Source: SNAP01 sp049671745 (lineage in GTDB: Bacteria > Bacteroidota > Bacteroidia > Bacteroidales > Marinifilaceae). From it: 64,000 nt of DNA. The first letter of the stretch is position 1, and every line of letters starts with the position of its first letter. The stretch lies in assembly GCA_049671745.1 (NCBI GenBank), contig JBATVL010000089.1:78186-142185 (forward strand). Direction: 5' to 3'. Under the pieces are notes generated by a model that saw nothing but the letters and a program-made list of their open reading frames with translations, was not told where the DNA came from and searched no databases. Positions 17,726 through 26,558 of this stretch are shown here, piece by piece. Position numbers and translations under genes: made by a program.

Positions 17726-18295
17726 TTAAGCTTTTACTCTTTCCATATATGAACCTGTAGTAGTATCAATTTTGATTTTGTCCTCTTGGTTAATGAAAAG
17801 AGGAACCATTACAACTGCACCAGTCTCAACTGTAGCTTGTTTTAAAGCTGTTGATGATGCTGTGTCGCCTTTTAGCCCAGGCTCTGTATAAGTTACTTCT
17901 AATACAACACTTGGTGGAAGTTCTACGAAAAGAGGAGTCTCTGTATCTGCGTGAACAATCATATCAACATTATCACCATCTTTTAGGAATTGAGGAGCAT
18001 TAATTAACTTCTCTTCAATAGCCATTTGCTCGTATGTATCAGTATGCATTAGGTTGTATCCCATGTCATCTTTATATAAGAATTGGAAAGGTCTTCTTTC
18101 TATTCTTGCAACCTCAATTCTCACTCCTGAATTGAATGTATTGTCAATTACTTTTCCAGTAACAACATTTTTTAGTTTAGTTCGCACAAAAGCTGGCCCT
18201 TTACCAGGCTTCACGTGTTGGAAAGAGACAATAGAAAATAAACCCTCCTTGAAGTGAATACATAATCCATTTTTGATGTCTGTAGTATCTGCCAT
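17726..18295 (-). CDS. efp: Elongation factor P
   Basis: EF-P relieves ribosome stalling at polyproline stretches. The 189-residue protein has the three beta-barrel pattern. The loop that reaches the peptidyl-transferase centre is KPGKGPAF with Lys32 at the tip, a lysine rather than the arginine used by rhamnosylated EF-P. The modification system is not encoded in this window. It is last in the minus-strand series dapD-tsaC-tsaB-DUF3108-efp, with an 82-base gap before it, so it may have its own promoter (a TACTTTTG box on the minus strand at 18335-18342). Confidence 0.96.
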   Translation of the reverse strand: MADTTDIKNGLCIHFKEGLFSIVSFQHVKPGKGPAFVRTKLKNVVTGKVIDNTFNSGVRIEVARIERRPFQFLYKDDMGYNLMHTDTYEQMAIEEKLINAPQFLKDGDNVDMIVHADTETPLFVELPPSVVLEVTYTEPGLKGDTASSTALKQATVETGAVVMVPLFINQEDKIKIDTTTGSYMERVKA

Positions 18296-18377
18296 TTTTA
18301 TTTTATTTATTTATTATTAATATTTCCAGAAAAGCAAAAGTAAATAATTCTACTAAGAAATCTTTCTTTTGAATATT

Positions 18378-19142
18378 TTATTTATTTATTACTTTAAATG
18401 AATTACTTAAGCCTCTATATGCATCTAGTTCACATACTAGAGCTCCCAACCATATCTCGAAACGTATCTTTATTGGTATTCTATTGTCGTCTGCAGAAAT
18501 AAAGACTTCTATATTATTTTCTTCTTTAAATACTCTTCCCTTTTCTACAAGTGGAGTGAATTTATAGCAAAGAATTCCTCCAAATTTAGTTTTTAAGGTT
18601 TCTTTGCCTTTGTATAAGATCTTTGCTGTCATTTTATCTCCAGCAAAATAAGTCTGAAGATTTATGGTATCACCAATTTGCATGTTTTTTTTAAAGAGAT
18701 ATTTACGTGCAAAATAGAATACAGATAAAATATCGTGCGCTTTTTTAGCAACTCTAACTGTATCCTTTTTTCTAGAGGAATAAACTGTTGAGTTTTCTCT
18801 ATTAAAAATGGCTTCATCATATCTTCTATAATTACCCTCTTTTATATTTCTTATATGCTTTATTGGTAAATCTGTATTCGGATCAATATAACTTTCATAT
18901 ACATCTCGGACGTTATAAAGAGCACCTAGTATTCCTGCTGTAACGCCAATAGCTTCTGTATGTATTATTTCTTTCCCTTCTATATAAACAGTACTTACCT
19001 TTAGAGATCCCTTTCCGCCAAGAAAAAAACCGTAATTAAAATTATAGTATAGCTCTTCTCCTGTTTTATAAGGCACTTTATTTTGTGCGTTCATACTTAA
19101 AGAGAGAAAAGATATAGTTATAAATAATAAAATACGGTTCAT
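18378..19142 (-). CDS. DUF3108 domain secreted protein
   Basis: This 254-residue protein has a Sec signal peptide (MNRILLFITISFLSLSMNA, then Q). The mature part fits DUF3108, with the opening YKTGEELYYNFNYGFFLGGKGSL, a YESYIDP segment, and later KFGGILCYKFTP and RIPIKIRFEIWLGALVCEL. The family is common in Bacteroidetes and thought to be periplasmic or envelope-associated with a beta-rich, lipocalin-like fold; its function is unknown. It starts 3 bases after the tsaB stop and is probably co-transcribed with it. Confidence 0.85.
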   Translation of the reverse strand: MNRILLFITISFLSLSMNAQNKVPYKTGEELYYNFNYGFFLGGKGSLKVSTVYIEGKEIIHTEAIGVTAGILGALYNVRDVYESYIDPNTDLPIKHIRNIKEGNYRRYDEAIFNRENSTVYSSRKKDTVRVAKKAHDILSVFYFARKYLFKKNMQIGDTINLQTYFAGDKMTAKILYKGKETLKTKFGGILCYKFTPLVEKGRVFKEENNIEVFISADDNRIPIKIRFEIWLGALVCELDAYRGLSNSFKVINK

Positions 19143-19145
19143 AGT

Positions 19146-19841
19146 TTATAATAATTTCTTCTTTGAAGGTATAGCCACGAAATCTTTCAAGTAGAAAGGT
19201 TCAAAGTATGCTATATCCTCGAAAGATTGGTTTTTAAATGCTTCATTTGATAAAGCTGCCATATTAGCTGCTGAGTTTCGTATGTTGTCAATAAAAATAG
19301 CGTTTTTGTGTGTAATTGTTTCTTTACATTTTTCAGCTCCATTACCAAAGAATACAACTTTTCTTTTAGTAAGAATCTCTTTAAAAGAATCTTGATCTAC
19401 AATTACTGCCTTAATATCTTCTTGCTGTTTATTATTAGTGTCGAAGAAGGCACAAAAGACTTCCATTCTTCTAGCATCTATCATAGGGCAGAACCATGTG
19501 TCTTTATCTATGTTTTCAGCTCTTTTTATTGCTTCAACACTTATTGCTTGCAAGGTGTTAATTCCTATCATAGGAATCTGAGCTCCATAACAAAGTCCTT
19601 TTGCTGTTGAAACTCCAATTCTTAGTCCTGTATATGAGCCTGGTCCTTTGCTAATACCTATAGCATCTATTTCTTTTATGTCTATTTCAGCTTCTTCTAA
19701 TATGGCATCAACGAAAATAGTAACGAGTTTAGCGTGATTTAATCCCTCTTTATTTTCTTTAAGGGCTATTACTTTGTTATCTTTGCAAAGAGCTACAGAA
19801 CAAACCTCAGTAGAGGTTTCAATATTAATAATAGTTGACAT
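19146..19841 (-). CDS. tsaB: tRNA threonylcarbamoyladenosine biosynthesis protein TsaB
   Basis: TsaB is the non-catalytic partner of TsaD in making the t6A37 modification of ANN-decoding tRNAs. The sequence shows the ASKHA-type N-terminus (INIETSTEVCSVALC), then KGPGSYTGLRIGVSTAKGL, a hallmark of the family. The 231-residue length is typical. It is flanked by tsaC and DUF3108, so two t6A genes are adjacent here. tsaD and tsaE are not in the window. Confidence 0.95.
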   Translation of the reverse strand: MSTIINIETSTEVCSVALCKDNKVIALKENKEGLNHAKLVTIFVDAILEEAEIDIKEIDAIGISKGPGSYTGLRIGVSTAKGLCYGAQIPMIGINTLQAISVEAIKRAENIDKDTWFCPMIDARRMEVFCAFFDTNNKQQEDIKAVIVDQDSFKEILTKRKVVFFGNGAEKCKETITHKNAIFIDNIRNSAANMAALSNEAFKNQSFEDIAYFEPFYLKDFVAIPSKKKLL

Positions 19842-19894
19842 TTATCTTAATCTTTTTTCTAAAATAATCTTTATATTCCATATAATCAATAGAA

Positions 19895-20458
19895 TTACTC
19901 TCTAATTATCTGAATTTCTCCACTTAGACCTAATTTAATAATAGAAGAAGGCTGAGCCTTACTCTTATCATCTTGTCTGAAATTCACTATATAATCAACT
20001 CCTTCTTTTATAATATCAGAGATTTCAGAGAAATTCTGAGGAGAAGCTTCACCGCTTATATTTGCAGATGTAGAGACAATAGGTTTTTTGAATTTAAAAA
20101 TAAGTTCGCTAGAGAATTTCTCTTCAGTTAATCTGATTCCAATAGAATTATCCTTTGCGACTAAATTCTTTGCAAGATTCTTAGCACCAGGATAAATAAC
20201 TGTCATTGGTTTATCCGATGCATCAATTAAATCCCAAGCAATCTCAGGAATTTCTTGTATGTACGAATTAATTCGATTAGGGTTCTCTAAAAGTACAAGC
20301 ATAGATAAAGAATCTTCTCTTTTTTTAAGATTATATATCTTTTTAACAGCCTCCTCGTTAGTTGCATCGCAGCCTAATCCCCAAATAGTATCAGTAGGGT
20401 ATAGTATGATTCCACCATTTTGAAGAATCTCTACAGCTTTCTTTATATCTTCTTTCAT
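19895..20458 (-). CDS. tsaC: L-threonylcarbamoyladenylate synthase (Sua5/YrdC/YciO family)
   Basis: This enzyme makes threonylcarbamoyl-AMP from threonine, bicarbonate and ATP, the first step of t6A synthesis. The YrdC fold motifs are clear: YPTDTIWGLGCDATNEEAV at about residues 20-38, the KKRE segment, and KPIVSTSANISGEASPQ. At 187 residues it is the short form, without the C-terminal Sua5 domain. It starts 9 bases after dapD and is followed by tsaB, which acts in the same pathway. Confidence 0.93.
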   Translation of the reverse strand: MKEDIKKAVEILQNGGIILYPTDTIWGLGCDATNEEAVKKIYNLKKREDSLSMLVLLENPNRINSYIQEIPEIAWDLIDASDKPMTVIYPGAKNLAKNLVAKDNSIGIRLTEEKFSSELIFKFKKPIVSTSANISGEASPQNFSEISDIIKEGVDYIVNFRQDDKSKAQPSSIIKLGLSGEIQIIRE

Positions 20459-20467
20459 AATTCGTTA

Positions 20468-21286
20468 TTAAACAGTTACATCAAATTCTCTAAGAGCTTC
20501 ATTTAAAGAAGTCTTAAGGTTAGTTGATTCTTTACGTTTTCCTATAATAAGTGCACAAGGGACATTGTATTCTCCAGCAGGGAATTTTTTTGTTCTTGTT
20601 CCAGGAATAACAACTGAACGTTCTGGTACATAACCAGTATGTTCTTTTGGTTCAGATCCACTTACATCTATTATTTTTGTTGATCCTGTAATTACAACAT
20701 TTGCTCCAAGAACGGCTTGTTTACCAATACGGACTCCTTCAACTACAATACATCTAGAACCGATAAAGCAATCGTCCTCAATAATTACTGGTGCGGCTTG
20801 TATCGGCTCTAGTACTCCGCCTATTCCAACTCCACCACTTAGGTGAACATTTTTCCCAATCTGAGCGCATGATCCAACAGTAGCCCATGTATCAACCATA
20901 GTACCACTATCAACATAAGCTCCTATGTTGATATATGAAGGCATCATTATTACTGCTGGTGCAATGAAAGATCCATAACGTGCTATTGCATGAGGAACAA
21001 CTCTAACACCTAAATCGGCATAATTAGTTTTTAAAGCAATTTTGTCATGAAACTCAAAAGGCCCTACTTTTATAGTCTCCATTTTTTGAGTAGGGAAATA
21101 CATTATAACTCCTTTTTTTACCCACTCATTTACTTGCCAATCCCCATTTATTGGCTCTGCTGTTCTTAATTTTCCTTTATCTAAAAGCTCTACTAATTCG
21201 CAGATAGCCTCTTGATACACAGATTCTTTAAGAAGAGATCTATCTTCCCAACATCTTTCTATTTTATCTTTTAATTCTTTGAACAT
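20468..21286 (-). CDS. dapD: 2,3,4,5-tetrahydropyridine-2,6-dicarboxylate N-succinyltransferase
   Basis: DapD is the succinylase-branch step of diaminopimelate and lysine synthesis. The protein has an N-terminal helical part followed by left-handed beta-helix hexapeptide repeats (for example VDSGTMVDTWATVGSCAQIG and GSRCIVVEGVRIG). I chose the ATG at 21286 (MFKELKDKIERCWED), which gives 272 residues, close to the usual length. An upstream in-frame ATG would add 18 unlikely residues overlapping the promoter. It is the first gene of the dapD-tsaC-tsaB-DUF3108 series. Confidence 0.95.
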   Translation of the reverse strand: MFKELKDKIERCWEDRSLLKESVYQEAICELVELLDKGKLRTAEPINGDWQVNEWVKKGVIMYFPTQKMETIKVGPFEFHDKIALKTNYADLGVRVVPHAIARYGSFIAPAVIMMPSYINIGAYVDSGTMVDTWATVGSCAQIGKNVHLSGGVGIGGVLEPIQAAPVIIEDDCFIGSRCIVVEGVRIGKQAVLGANVVITGSTKIIDVSGSEPKEHTGYVPERSVVIPGTRTKKFPAGEYNVPCALIIGKRKESTNLKTSLNEALREFDVTV

Positions 21287-21308
21287 TTTTATCTTTTTAT
21301 TTGAGTTA

Positions 21309-21316
21309 CAAATATA
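21309..21316 (-). promoter_or_regulatory. -7 box of dapD
   Basis: On the minus strand TATATTTG matches the -7 consensus and lies 22 bases before the dapD ATG. No good -33 element was found at the usual spacing, so the call rests on one box. Confidence 0.4.
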
Positions 21317-21452
21317 CATATTTAAGATTAATATCTTCATTTTGTCTAATTGATTGACTTTTAGCGTTAAATTCTAATTTTTATAAGTAAATTGCCAACC
21401 TTTGATTGTTTCCACTAAATATGTTGTTGTGTTTATGTATGTAGTATTCTTG

Positions 21453-21504
21453 TTGATAACAGTTGTTTATCAATTTAAAGTTGCAGTTTGTCATAACATA
21501 TTTG
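21453..21504 (+). promoter_or_regulatory. Promoter with adjacent dyad upstream of the surface locus
   Basis: A TTTA (21474-21477) and a -7-like CATATTTG (21497-21504) are spaced by 19 bases. Directly upstream lies a dyad, TTGATAACAG / TGTTTATCAA (21453-21473). A similar sequence occurs at 24865-24887 upstream of another gene of the locus. The promoter places the transcript start after 21506, which supports the ATG at 21563. Confidence 0.4.
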
Positions 21505-21562
21505 CATGAGAAATATTTCTATTGTTTATTTGTTGTATCAAATATTACCTAAAGAAAAGAAT

Positions 21563-22294
21563 ATGAGAATATATACAGTAATATTATTGTTTTTTTGCTC
21601 AACGATATCATATGCGCAAGCTTTAAAGGAAACGCAGAAAGTAGCATTAGGGTCAAAGATGGATTACAGTGTTGCTGTTCAACATCCAATAAAAGAAAAA
21701 GCTTATTCTTTTTTCTGGTCTATAGATGGTAGAGATGTACAACGTGCAAATGAAGGCCAGTTTGGTAGATATGATATAGAATTTTCTAAAAAATTTTATA
21801 AAGTAGGCAATGAATATACTTTATCTGTATATATGCAGAGAGAATTAGAAAAAGGAATGGGAGTATGTCCATCCAATATGCAAGAATTAAACATTCTAAT
21901 TATTGAAAAGCCTATTGTAACTATTTCTAATAGTAATATCGTTATTTGTTCTTATGCAGAAGCAAATGCACATACTCCGTTAATATTTGATTTACATTTT
22001 GAAGGGTATAAAGGTTTGTGTAAAATAATATATGATGTAGAGAATGAAAAAGGACTAACCGTTTTCTCAAGTACATTGGATGCCTATGATACAAGTGAGT
22101 TATCTAGTTTTGAGATAGATGAAATCGCTGATGACAGATTTGTTAATCTCACAAAGTCTAATGTTAAGTATTTAGTAAAGATAAAAAGTATAGTATTCTT
22201 AAAAGGAAATGTTTCTAATAAGCTTGATTATTCTAAATTAACTAGTTCTATTGAAGTTTTACCTGCTGTTGATTTAGGTAAAATAACTTTTTAA
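21563..22294 (+). CDS. Secreted PKD-like protein of unknown function (surface locus, member 1)
   Basis: I recognise no named family. The start at 21563 gives 243 residues with a Sec signal peptide (MRIYTVILLFFCSTISYAQ). The mature N-terminal half looks like an Ig/PKD-type bead: SFFWSIDG, then YTLSVYM, then a Cys in GVCPSN. A second beta-rich segment follows with VICSYAE and GLCKIIYDVE. The C-terminus, VLPAVDLGKITF, resembles the endings of the other secreted proteins in this locus (P, a few residues, I near the end). It has no T9SS sorting domain. A hairpin terminator follows, so it may be transcribed separately from the next genes. Confidence 0.7.
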   Translation: MRIYTVILLFFCSTISYAQALKETQKVALGSKMDYSVAVQHPIKEKAYSFFWSIDGRDVQRANEGQFGRYDIEFSKKFYKVGNEYTLSVYMQRELEKGMGVCPSNMQELNILIIEKPIVTISNSNIVICSYAEANAHTPLIFDLHFEGYKGLCKIIYDVENEKGLTVFSSTLDAYDTSELSSFEIDEIADDRFVNLTKSNVKYLVKIKSIVFLKGNVSNKLDYSKLTSSIEVLPAVDLGKITF

Positions 22295-22318
22295 GTAAAT
22301 GACTATAGTAAATATTAG

Positions 22319-22347
22319 AAAGGTAAAAATTATTTTTACCTTTTTTT
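22319..22347 (+). terminator. Terminator after surface-locus member 1
   Basis: The stem aaaggtaaaaa / tttttaccttt has a 3-base loop and is followed by T-rich sequence. It lies about 25 bases after the stop. The stem is AT-rich but perfect. Confidence 0.7.
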
Positions 22348-22522
22348 ATTGCTAAACTTTTCTTATAATTATACTTAATAAGATGCTGTTTGAACCAATA
22401 TTAAATGTATTGTTAAGTTGGTCTATAATAATGTGAACATTAGTATAGAAAGATTAGTAAAATAAAGTGGTTGAAGCAAATGTGTTACTCGTCAAAATAA
22501 ATTAAGGTTTTATCAAAAGAAA

Positions 22523-22553
22523 CTTGTGTTCCGATTTATTCTATTATAATTTG
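22523..22553 (+). promoter_or_regulatory. Possible promoter of the sorting-domain protein and porP/sprF-like gene
   Basis: CTTG (22523-22526), 19 bases, then ATAATTTG (22546-22553) is an imperfect match to the Bacteroidetes pattern. It ends 29 bases before the ATG at 22583. Confidence 0.4.
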
Positions 22554-22582
22554 TTACGCCACATAACACAAAAAAATGACAC

Positions 22583-23731
22583 ATGAGAAAGCTAGGAAAC
22601 ATATATAAAATTATTCTTTTTACACTTGCTCTGTCTTTTACTCTTATTGCAAAAGCAAATATAGAAATTGAAGACAATGAGTTTTGCAATGTTAAATGTG
22701 GTATTCAGAAAACATTTACTGTTAAAAATATTGCAGGAGCTAATTATACTTGGCAACTATTTAATGATAAGGGGAAATTAGTAAATGCAACCTTAAAGGG
22801 AGATTTTAATGAATGTAAGGTAAATATACCAGTCGTTGAGGGATATTATACTCTTTCTGTTAATGCTAAGAAAGATGGGTGTGAAAGTGAAGTAAAGCAG
22901 AGGTTAATGGTTTCAAAGGTTGATTTATCTATTGTTTTAGAGGGAGCTGATTATTTATGTGGCACTCAGGAAAGGAAATTAACAGCAAAAGTTGTTTCTG
23001 CTGATGTTAATGAGGATGAGATTCATTATAAATGGTTTCTTGATGATACTGAAATAATTACTCCTAATGACAATGTTAATTTTATCTTAGTTAAAGATGC
23101 AGGTACATATAGTGTAGAGGTTTCTACAGATAAATCTATAATGAAACATGTTGTAAAGAAGACATTTGATTTACCAAAAGAGTTACCAGATCTAGAAGTA
23201 ATGGATGAAGTATTGAAATTCGCAAATGATCTAGATCTGACGATAGAAAATTTAGCTGATTTAGAAAATGATAAAGGCTATAAATATGAATGGTCTGTTC
23301 TTCAAGATGGAACAAAAAAACGAGTTCTTTTAACTGAAGAAAAAAATAGTAAGTTATTTGTTAATAAGATAAATAAGGCAGGTGTTTATACTGTAAAAGT
23401 AAGTAATGCTTTTTGTACCGTTTCTAAAGATATAAAGACAATGCGTTGGAATAATATAGGAGTTCCAACAGGATTTTCACCAGAAGTAGGTAACACTCTT
23501 GTTGTAGTGGGGGATTCAGACGATATAGTTCAACTATCATTTACAATATTTAATCGTTACGGACTACAAATGTTTGAAACAACAGATATCAATTTTGCCT
23601 GTACAGAAGGCTGGGATGGTAGATGTAATGGAGAATTACAGCCAATAGATGGTTATGTATATTTCTTGAATATAACATTTGCAGATGGTATACAAGTTAG
23701 AAAGAAGGGTGTTGTATCCTTATTAAGATAA
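22583..23731 (+). CDS. PKD-like surface protein with T9SS type B sorting domain
   Basis: This 382-residue secreted protein has a signal peptide (about 1-26, ending AKA) and several Ig/PKD-like beads. These show the recurring YTW / YYTLSV / GC pattern (for example ANYTWQLFND, then GYYTLSVNAKKDGCE). A C-terminal domain from about residue 293 matches the gliding-motility-associated, type B T9SS sorting domain. It has GVPTGFSP, LSFTIFNRYGLQMFET, EGWDGRCNGE and DGYVYFLNITF, ending KKGVVSLLR. Known type B proteins cross the outer membrane by T9SS and often pair with a PorP/SprF-like protein, which is exactly the next gene. It is short for an SprB-type adhesin. Its ligand is unknown. Confidence 0.88.
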   Translation: MRKLGNIYKIILFTLALSFTLIAKANIEIEDNEFCNVKCGIQKTFTVKNIAGANYTWQLFNDKGKLVNATLKGDFNECKVNIPVVEGYYTLSVNAKKDGCESEVKQRLMVSKVDLSIVLEGADYLCGTQERKLTAKVVSADVNEDEIHYKWFLDDTEIITPNDNVNFILVKDAGTYSVEVSTDKSIMKHVVKKTFDLPKELPDLEVMDEVLKFANDLDLTIENLADLENDKGYKYEWSVLQDGTKKRVLLTEEKNSKLFVNKINKAGVYTVKVSNAFCTVSKDIKTMRWNNIGVPTGFSPEVGNTLVVVGDSDDIVQLSFTIFNRYGLQMFETTDINFACTEGWDGRCNGELQPIDGYVYFLNITFADGIQVRKKGVVSLLR

Positions 23732-23737
23732 TATAGA

Positions 23738-24802
23738 ATGGGTAGATTTAAGATAATATTGATAATATTGGTATTTCAACTTATTTATGGAGGATTGAAG
23801 GCTCAAGAAGTTCACAATTCTCAATATTATGAAACACCATTGCATTTAAATCCTGCAAATGCAGGAGATTCGTATTATAATTTCAGAGGAGGTTTAAACA
23901 TTCGAAATCAATGGAGTACTGTTTCTGTACCATTTACTGCTCAGTATATGTATGCAGATGTTAGAATTCCAACTTTGGCAATAAAGAAATGTTGGTTAGG
24001 TTTAGCAGCCTCTTTTCTAAATGATATTGCTGGAGGTGGAATAAAAAGCACCTATGGTGGTTTAACCTTGGCGTTTCATAAAATTGCTTCTCGCAAGAAT
24101 AATTTAGTTATTAGTGGAGGGGCTACAGTACATATGATTAATAAATCTGTGAATTATCAGAATATTAAATTTGCAGAACAATGGAAAGATAATTCTTTTG
24201 CAGGTTCTGCACTACCATCTAATCTAGGAGGAGCTTCTTCTTTATTCTATATGGATTTTTCTGTGGGAACAAAATTAAGTTATTATTATCATTCTGATAG
24301 ATATTCTATAGGTCTTAGTGCTTCTCACATAAATCAGCCTTCAGAGAGTTTTTACCAGATGACTAATAATATGGCTACAAAATTAACTTTGAACTTAGAT
24401 ATTATGAAATGGGTAAATAAGGGACGTCTTATTATAAATCCATCACTTGCAATGGACATGCAAGATGGAAAATATTATGGAATTATAGGGACAAATATTT
24501 TAAAACCTTACAATTTAGATAGAACAAAGTCTGTCATTTTTGGTGTTGCTTATAGAACAACAGAAGAGTTGATACCATCAGTAGGAATGGAATTTCAAAA
24601 TTATAAGCTTATGACAAGTTATGATATTCCAATTACGGGAAAGACTTATTCTAATAGAGGAGGTTTTGAATTTACCTTTACTTATACTATAGGATATTCT
24701 GACCCGATAGAACAAATAGTAAGATATAAATCTTTAAAAGCAAAGAAATTAAAAGACAAGGCTCTTCCGTGTCCTAAGTTCTTTCTTAAATCAGGTTTCT
24801 AA
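23738..24802 (+). CDS. PorP/SprF family T9SS outer-membrane protein
   Basis: This 354-residue outer-membrane beta-barrel protein has a signal peptide ending LKAQ. The family opening is clear: QYYETPLHLNPANAG, then FRGGLNIRNQWSTV and YADVRIP. A typical barrel region follows, including WLGLAASFLNDIAGGG, FSVGTKLSYYY and RYSIGLSASHINQP. PorP/SprF proteins help secrete or anchor a cognate T9SS type B protein. It starts 6 bases after that protein's stop, so the two are almost certainly co-expressed. The T9SS core (PorK/L/M/N, Sov) is not in the window. A 119-base gap with dyad sequences separates it from the next gene. Confidence 0.92.
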   Translation: MGRFKIILIILVFQLIYGGLKAQEVHNSQYYETPLHLNPANAGDSYYNFRGGLNIRNQWSTVSVPFTAQYMYADVRIPTLAIKKCWLGLAASFLNDIAGGGIKSTYGGLTLAFHKIASRKNNLVISGGATVHMINKSVNYQNIKFAEQWKDNSFAGSALPSNLGGASSLFYMDFSVGTKLSYYYHSDRYSIGLSASHINQPSESFYQMTNNMATKLTLNLDIMKWVNKGRLIINPSLAMDMQDGKYYGIIGTNILKPYNLDRTKSVIFGVAYRTTEELIPSVGMEFQNYKLMTSYDIPITGKTYSNRGGFEFTFTYTIGYSDPIEQIVRYKSLKAKKLKDKALPCPKFFLKSGF

Positions 24803-24821
24803 TTTGTTTAAATGAAGATGT

Positions 24822-24887
24822 TTGTCAATAAAAACAAAGTTTTTGACAAAGATAACTTGCTTTTCAATAACAATAGTTGTTTATTTG
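24822..24887 (+). promoter_or_regulatory. Dyad-rich intergenic segment upstream of surface-locus member 2
   Basis: Two symmetrical elements lie in the 119-base gap after the porP/sprF-like gene. One is a hairpin with outer arms TTTGTC / GACAAA and inner arms AAAAAC / GTTTTT. The other is an AACAA-TAG-TTGTT dyad (core 24865-24887) that shares ATAACA and GTTGTTTAT with the dyad at 21453-21473. The first may terminate transcription or be an operator, but it lacks a T run. I infer regulation but see no clear -33/-7 pair. Confidence 0.35.
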
Positions 24888-24921
24888 ATTTTCCAAAAAT
24901 TAAGATATCATAGATAAAGAT

Positions 24922-25779
24922 ATGAATAAGATATTAAGCGTATTACTAATTCTTCTCACAACATTGGTTTCCAATGCTCAAGATAGAGGTCCAGCAGATG
25001 GTGTGCTTGGAAATATAAATAAAAGAGAATATGTTCCAATAAATTCAATTTTGAAATATGAGTTAGAACTTGATGATACTGGTGCGGGTAATACTAGTAT
25101 TCAATTAAAAATAATGGGAGGTGAAGTGGTAAATATAAATTATTTGAATGAGAATTTATTACCTTCTAGAAGTATAAAACAAGGTTTTACTAATTATTAT
25201 TATAAAGATTTAAAAGGAAACTCAGGAAAAGTTACAGTTAGTGTAAAATGGACTGAGTTAGGTGGTGTTAATAATTTTTTTGATGGGTTTATAAAACTGA
25301 GACAAGAAAATAGTGTTGTTTGTTTTGATGATAATTGTAGTGTGTTTTATACGAAAATAATTGATAAACCATATTTTACTTTTGGTTTAGGTGGATTTGA
25401 CGGAGGTAGTTGCGCAGGAGATGTTGGTGTTTTACAAGTTTTTTTTGGTGGAAACGAAGAATGGGCTGTTGGTGAAACTAGAAGTTTTGAGTTATATGGA
25501 TACAATGGTCAAAAGATACAGAAAACTTTAGTAAAAGCAGATGTAAAAACCTCAAGTGCGGCAACAGCTTTAGGTTTTAGATATGTGTATGAAATTCCAC
25601 TTACTAGTCCTGTCGATTTTAAAAGTACAGACACATATATTGTATCAACAATTAGTACTTCTGTAGTAATGAAAAATGGTGCTAATAATAATGACAATAT
25701 TTTAATAGTAAGAAATAGATATAAGCGTCCTTGGATAATCACTCCAATACCGAAAGAAAATCCAATAAAACACAATTAA
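24922..25779 (+). CDS. Secreted beta-rich protein of unknown function (surface locus, member 2)
   Basis: No family was recognised. The 285 residues begin with a signal peptide (MNKILSVLLILLTTLVSNAQ). The mature chain is Gly/Asn/Ser/Val-rich with alternating hydrophobic patterns typical of beta-sandwich secreted proteins, for example GKVTVSVKWTELGG, VCFDDNC and GGSCAGDVGVLQVFF. It ends NRYKRPWIITPIPKENPIKHN, a longer variant of the RP...I ending of other members. There is no T9SS sorting domain and no lipobox. It is the first of six genes packed with gaps of 20-50 bases, so it probably opens an operon. Confidence 0.65.
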   Translation: MNKILSVLLILLTTLVSNAQDRGPADGVLGNINKREYVPINSILKYELELDDTGAGNTSIQLKIMGGEVVNINYLNENLLPSRSIKQGFTNYYYKDLKGNSGKVTVSVKWTELGGVNNFFDGFIKLRQENSVVCFDDNCSVFYTKIIDKPYFTFGLGGFDGGSCAGDVGVLQVFFGGNEEWAVGETRSFELYGYNGQKIQKTLVKADVKTSSAATALGFRYVYEIPLTSPVDFKSTDTYIVSTISTSVVMKNGANNNDNILIVRNRYKRPWIITPIPKENPIKHN

Positions 25780-25799
25780 TAATACAGCAGGAGTATAAT

Positions 25800-26531
25800 A
25801 TGAAGAATCTAATAACTAAATTAATCATCACTCTGTTTGCAATAATGTTTTCCTTAGGTGCTTTTAGTCAAACATCAGAGGCTGACCAGACAGGTGTGGA
25901 TTGTATTTCTAAAGGTTCACAAATAAAATATGCAGTAATTAAAAGAGGAACGAATGCATATAAATGGATTGTAAATACAGATAAAGATGTTCCGGCACCA
26001 GCTTCTTGTTATACTATTGTTTCAGGAAGTCTTACATCTAATAAGATAGAGATAATATGGAATACAATAGGTGATTATCATCTTACTCTTTTAGAGAAAG
26101 CTCTTATAGGAACATGTAAGGGGCGTTCTAATATAATGAAAGTAGAAGTTGTTGATAATAGAAATGCCTTTAAAGTAATACCTTTAAATAAGGAGTTTTG
26201 TGCCGATGAGTTATATAATCAGACTTTATTTGTGAAATTAATAAAAAGTCCAGGGCAAGTTATTGCATATCCTATTATTCTAAAATATACTATAGACGGG
26301 ATTATTGGAACAAAAGAAGTAACCTTTCATGTGCCTATACTACATGTTGATTTAACAAGAGATCTAACTCTATCAAGCACAAGAGCTATTACAAAAGGTG
26401 TAGGTGATGAAATTATAACTTTTACAGTTGTATCAATAAAAGATAAATATGGAGCAGACCTTTCAGGTAGTGCAGTTACAGAGATAATTGTCCATAAACA
26501 ACCAGCACAAAGTATAATAAAGCACGACTAG
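25800..26531 (+). CDS. Secreted PKD-like protein of unknown function (surface locus, member 3)
   Basis: The ATG at 25800 gives 243 residues with a signal peptide (about 1-23, ending FSQ). An upstream in-frame ATG would overlap the previous gene and bury the signal peptide, so I reject it. The N-terminal bead shows AYKWIVNTD, then IEIIWNTIGDYHLTLLEKA and GTCKGRS, a PKD-like layout with Cys near both ends. The second half contains FCADELYNQTLFVKL and later DKYGADLSGSAVTEI. It ends VHKQPAQSIIKHD, the shared C-terminal signature. No sorting domain or enzyme motif is seen. Confidence 0.68.
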   Translation: MKNLITKLIITLFAIMFSLGAFSQTSEADQTGVDCISKGSQIKYAVIKRGTNAYKWIVNTDKDVPAPASCYTIVSGSLTSNKIEIIWNTIGDYHLTLLEKALIGTCKGRSNIMKVEVVDNRNAFKVIPLNKEFCADELYNQTLFVKLIKSPGQVIAYPIILKYTIDGIIGTKEVTFHVPILHVDLTRDLTLSSTRAITKGVGDEIITFTVVSIKDKYGADLSGSAVTEIIVHKQPAQSIIKHD

Positions 26532-26558
26532 TTTATAAGAATCATATATAAAATATAG

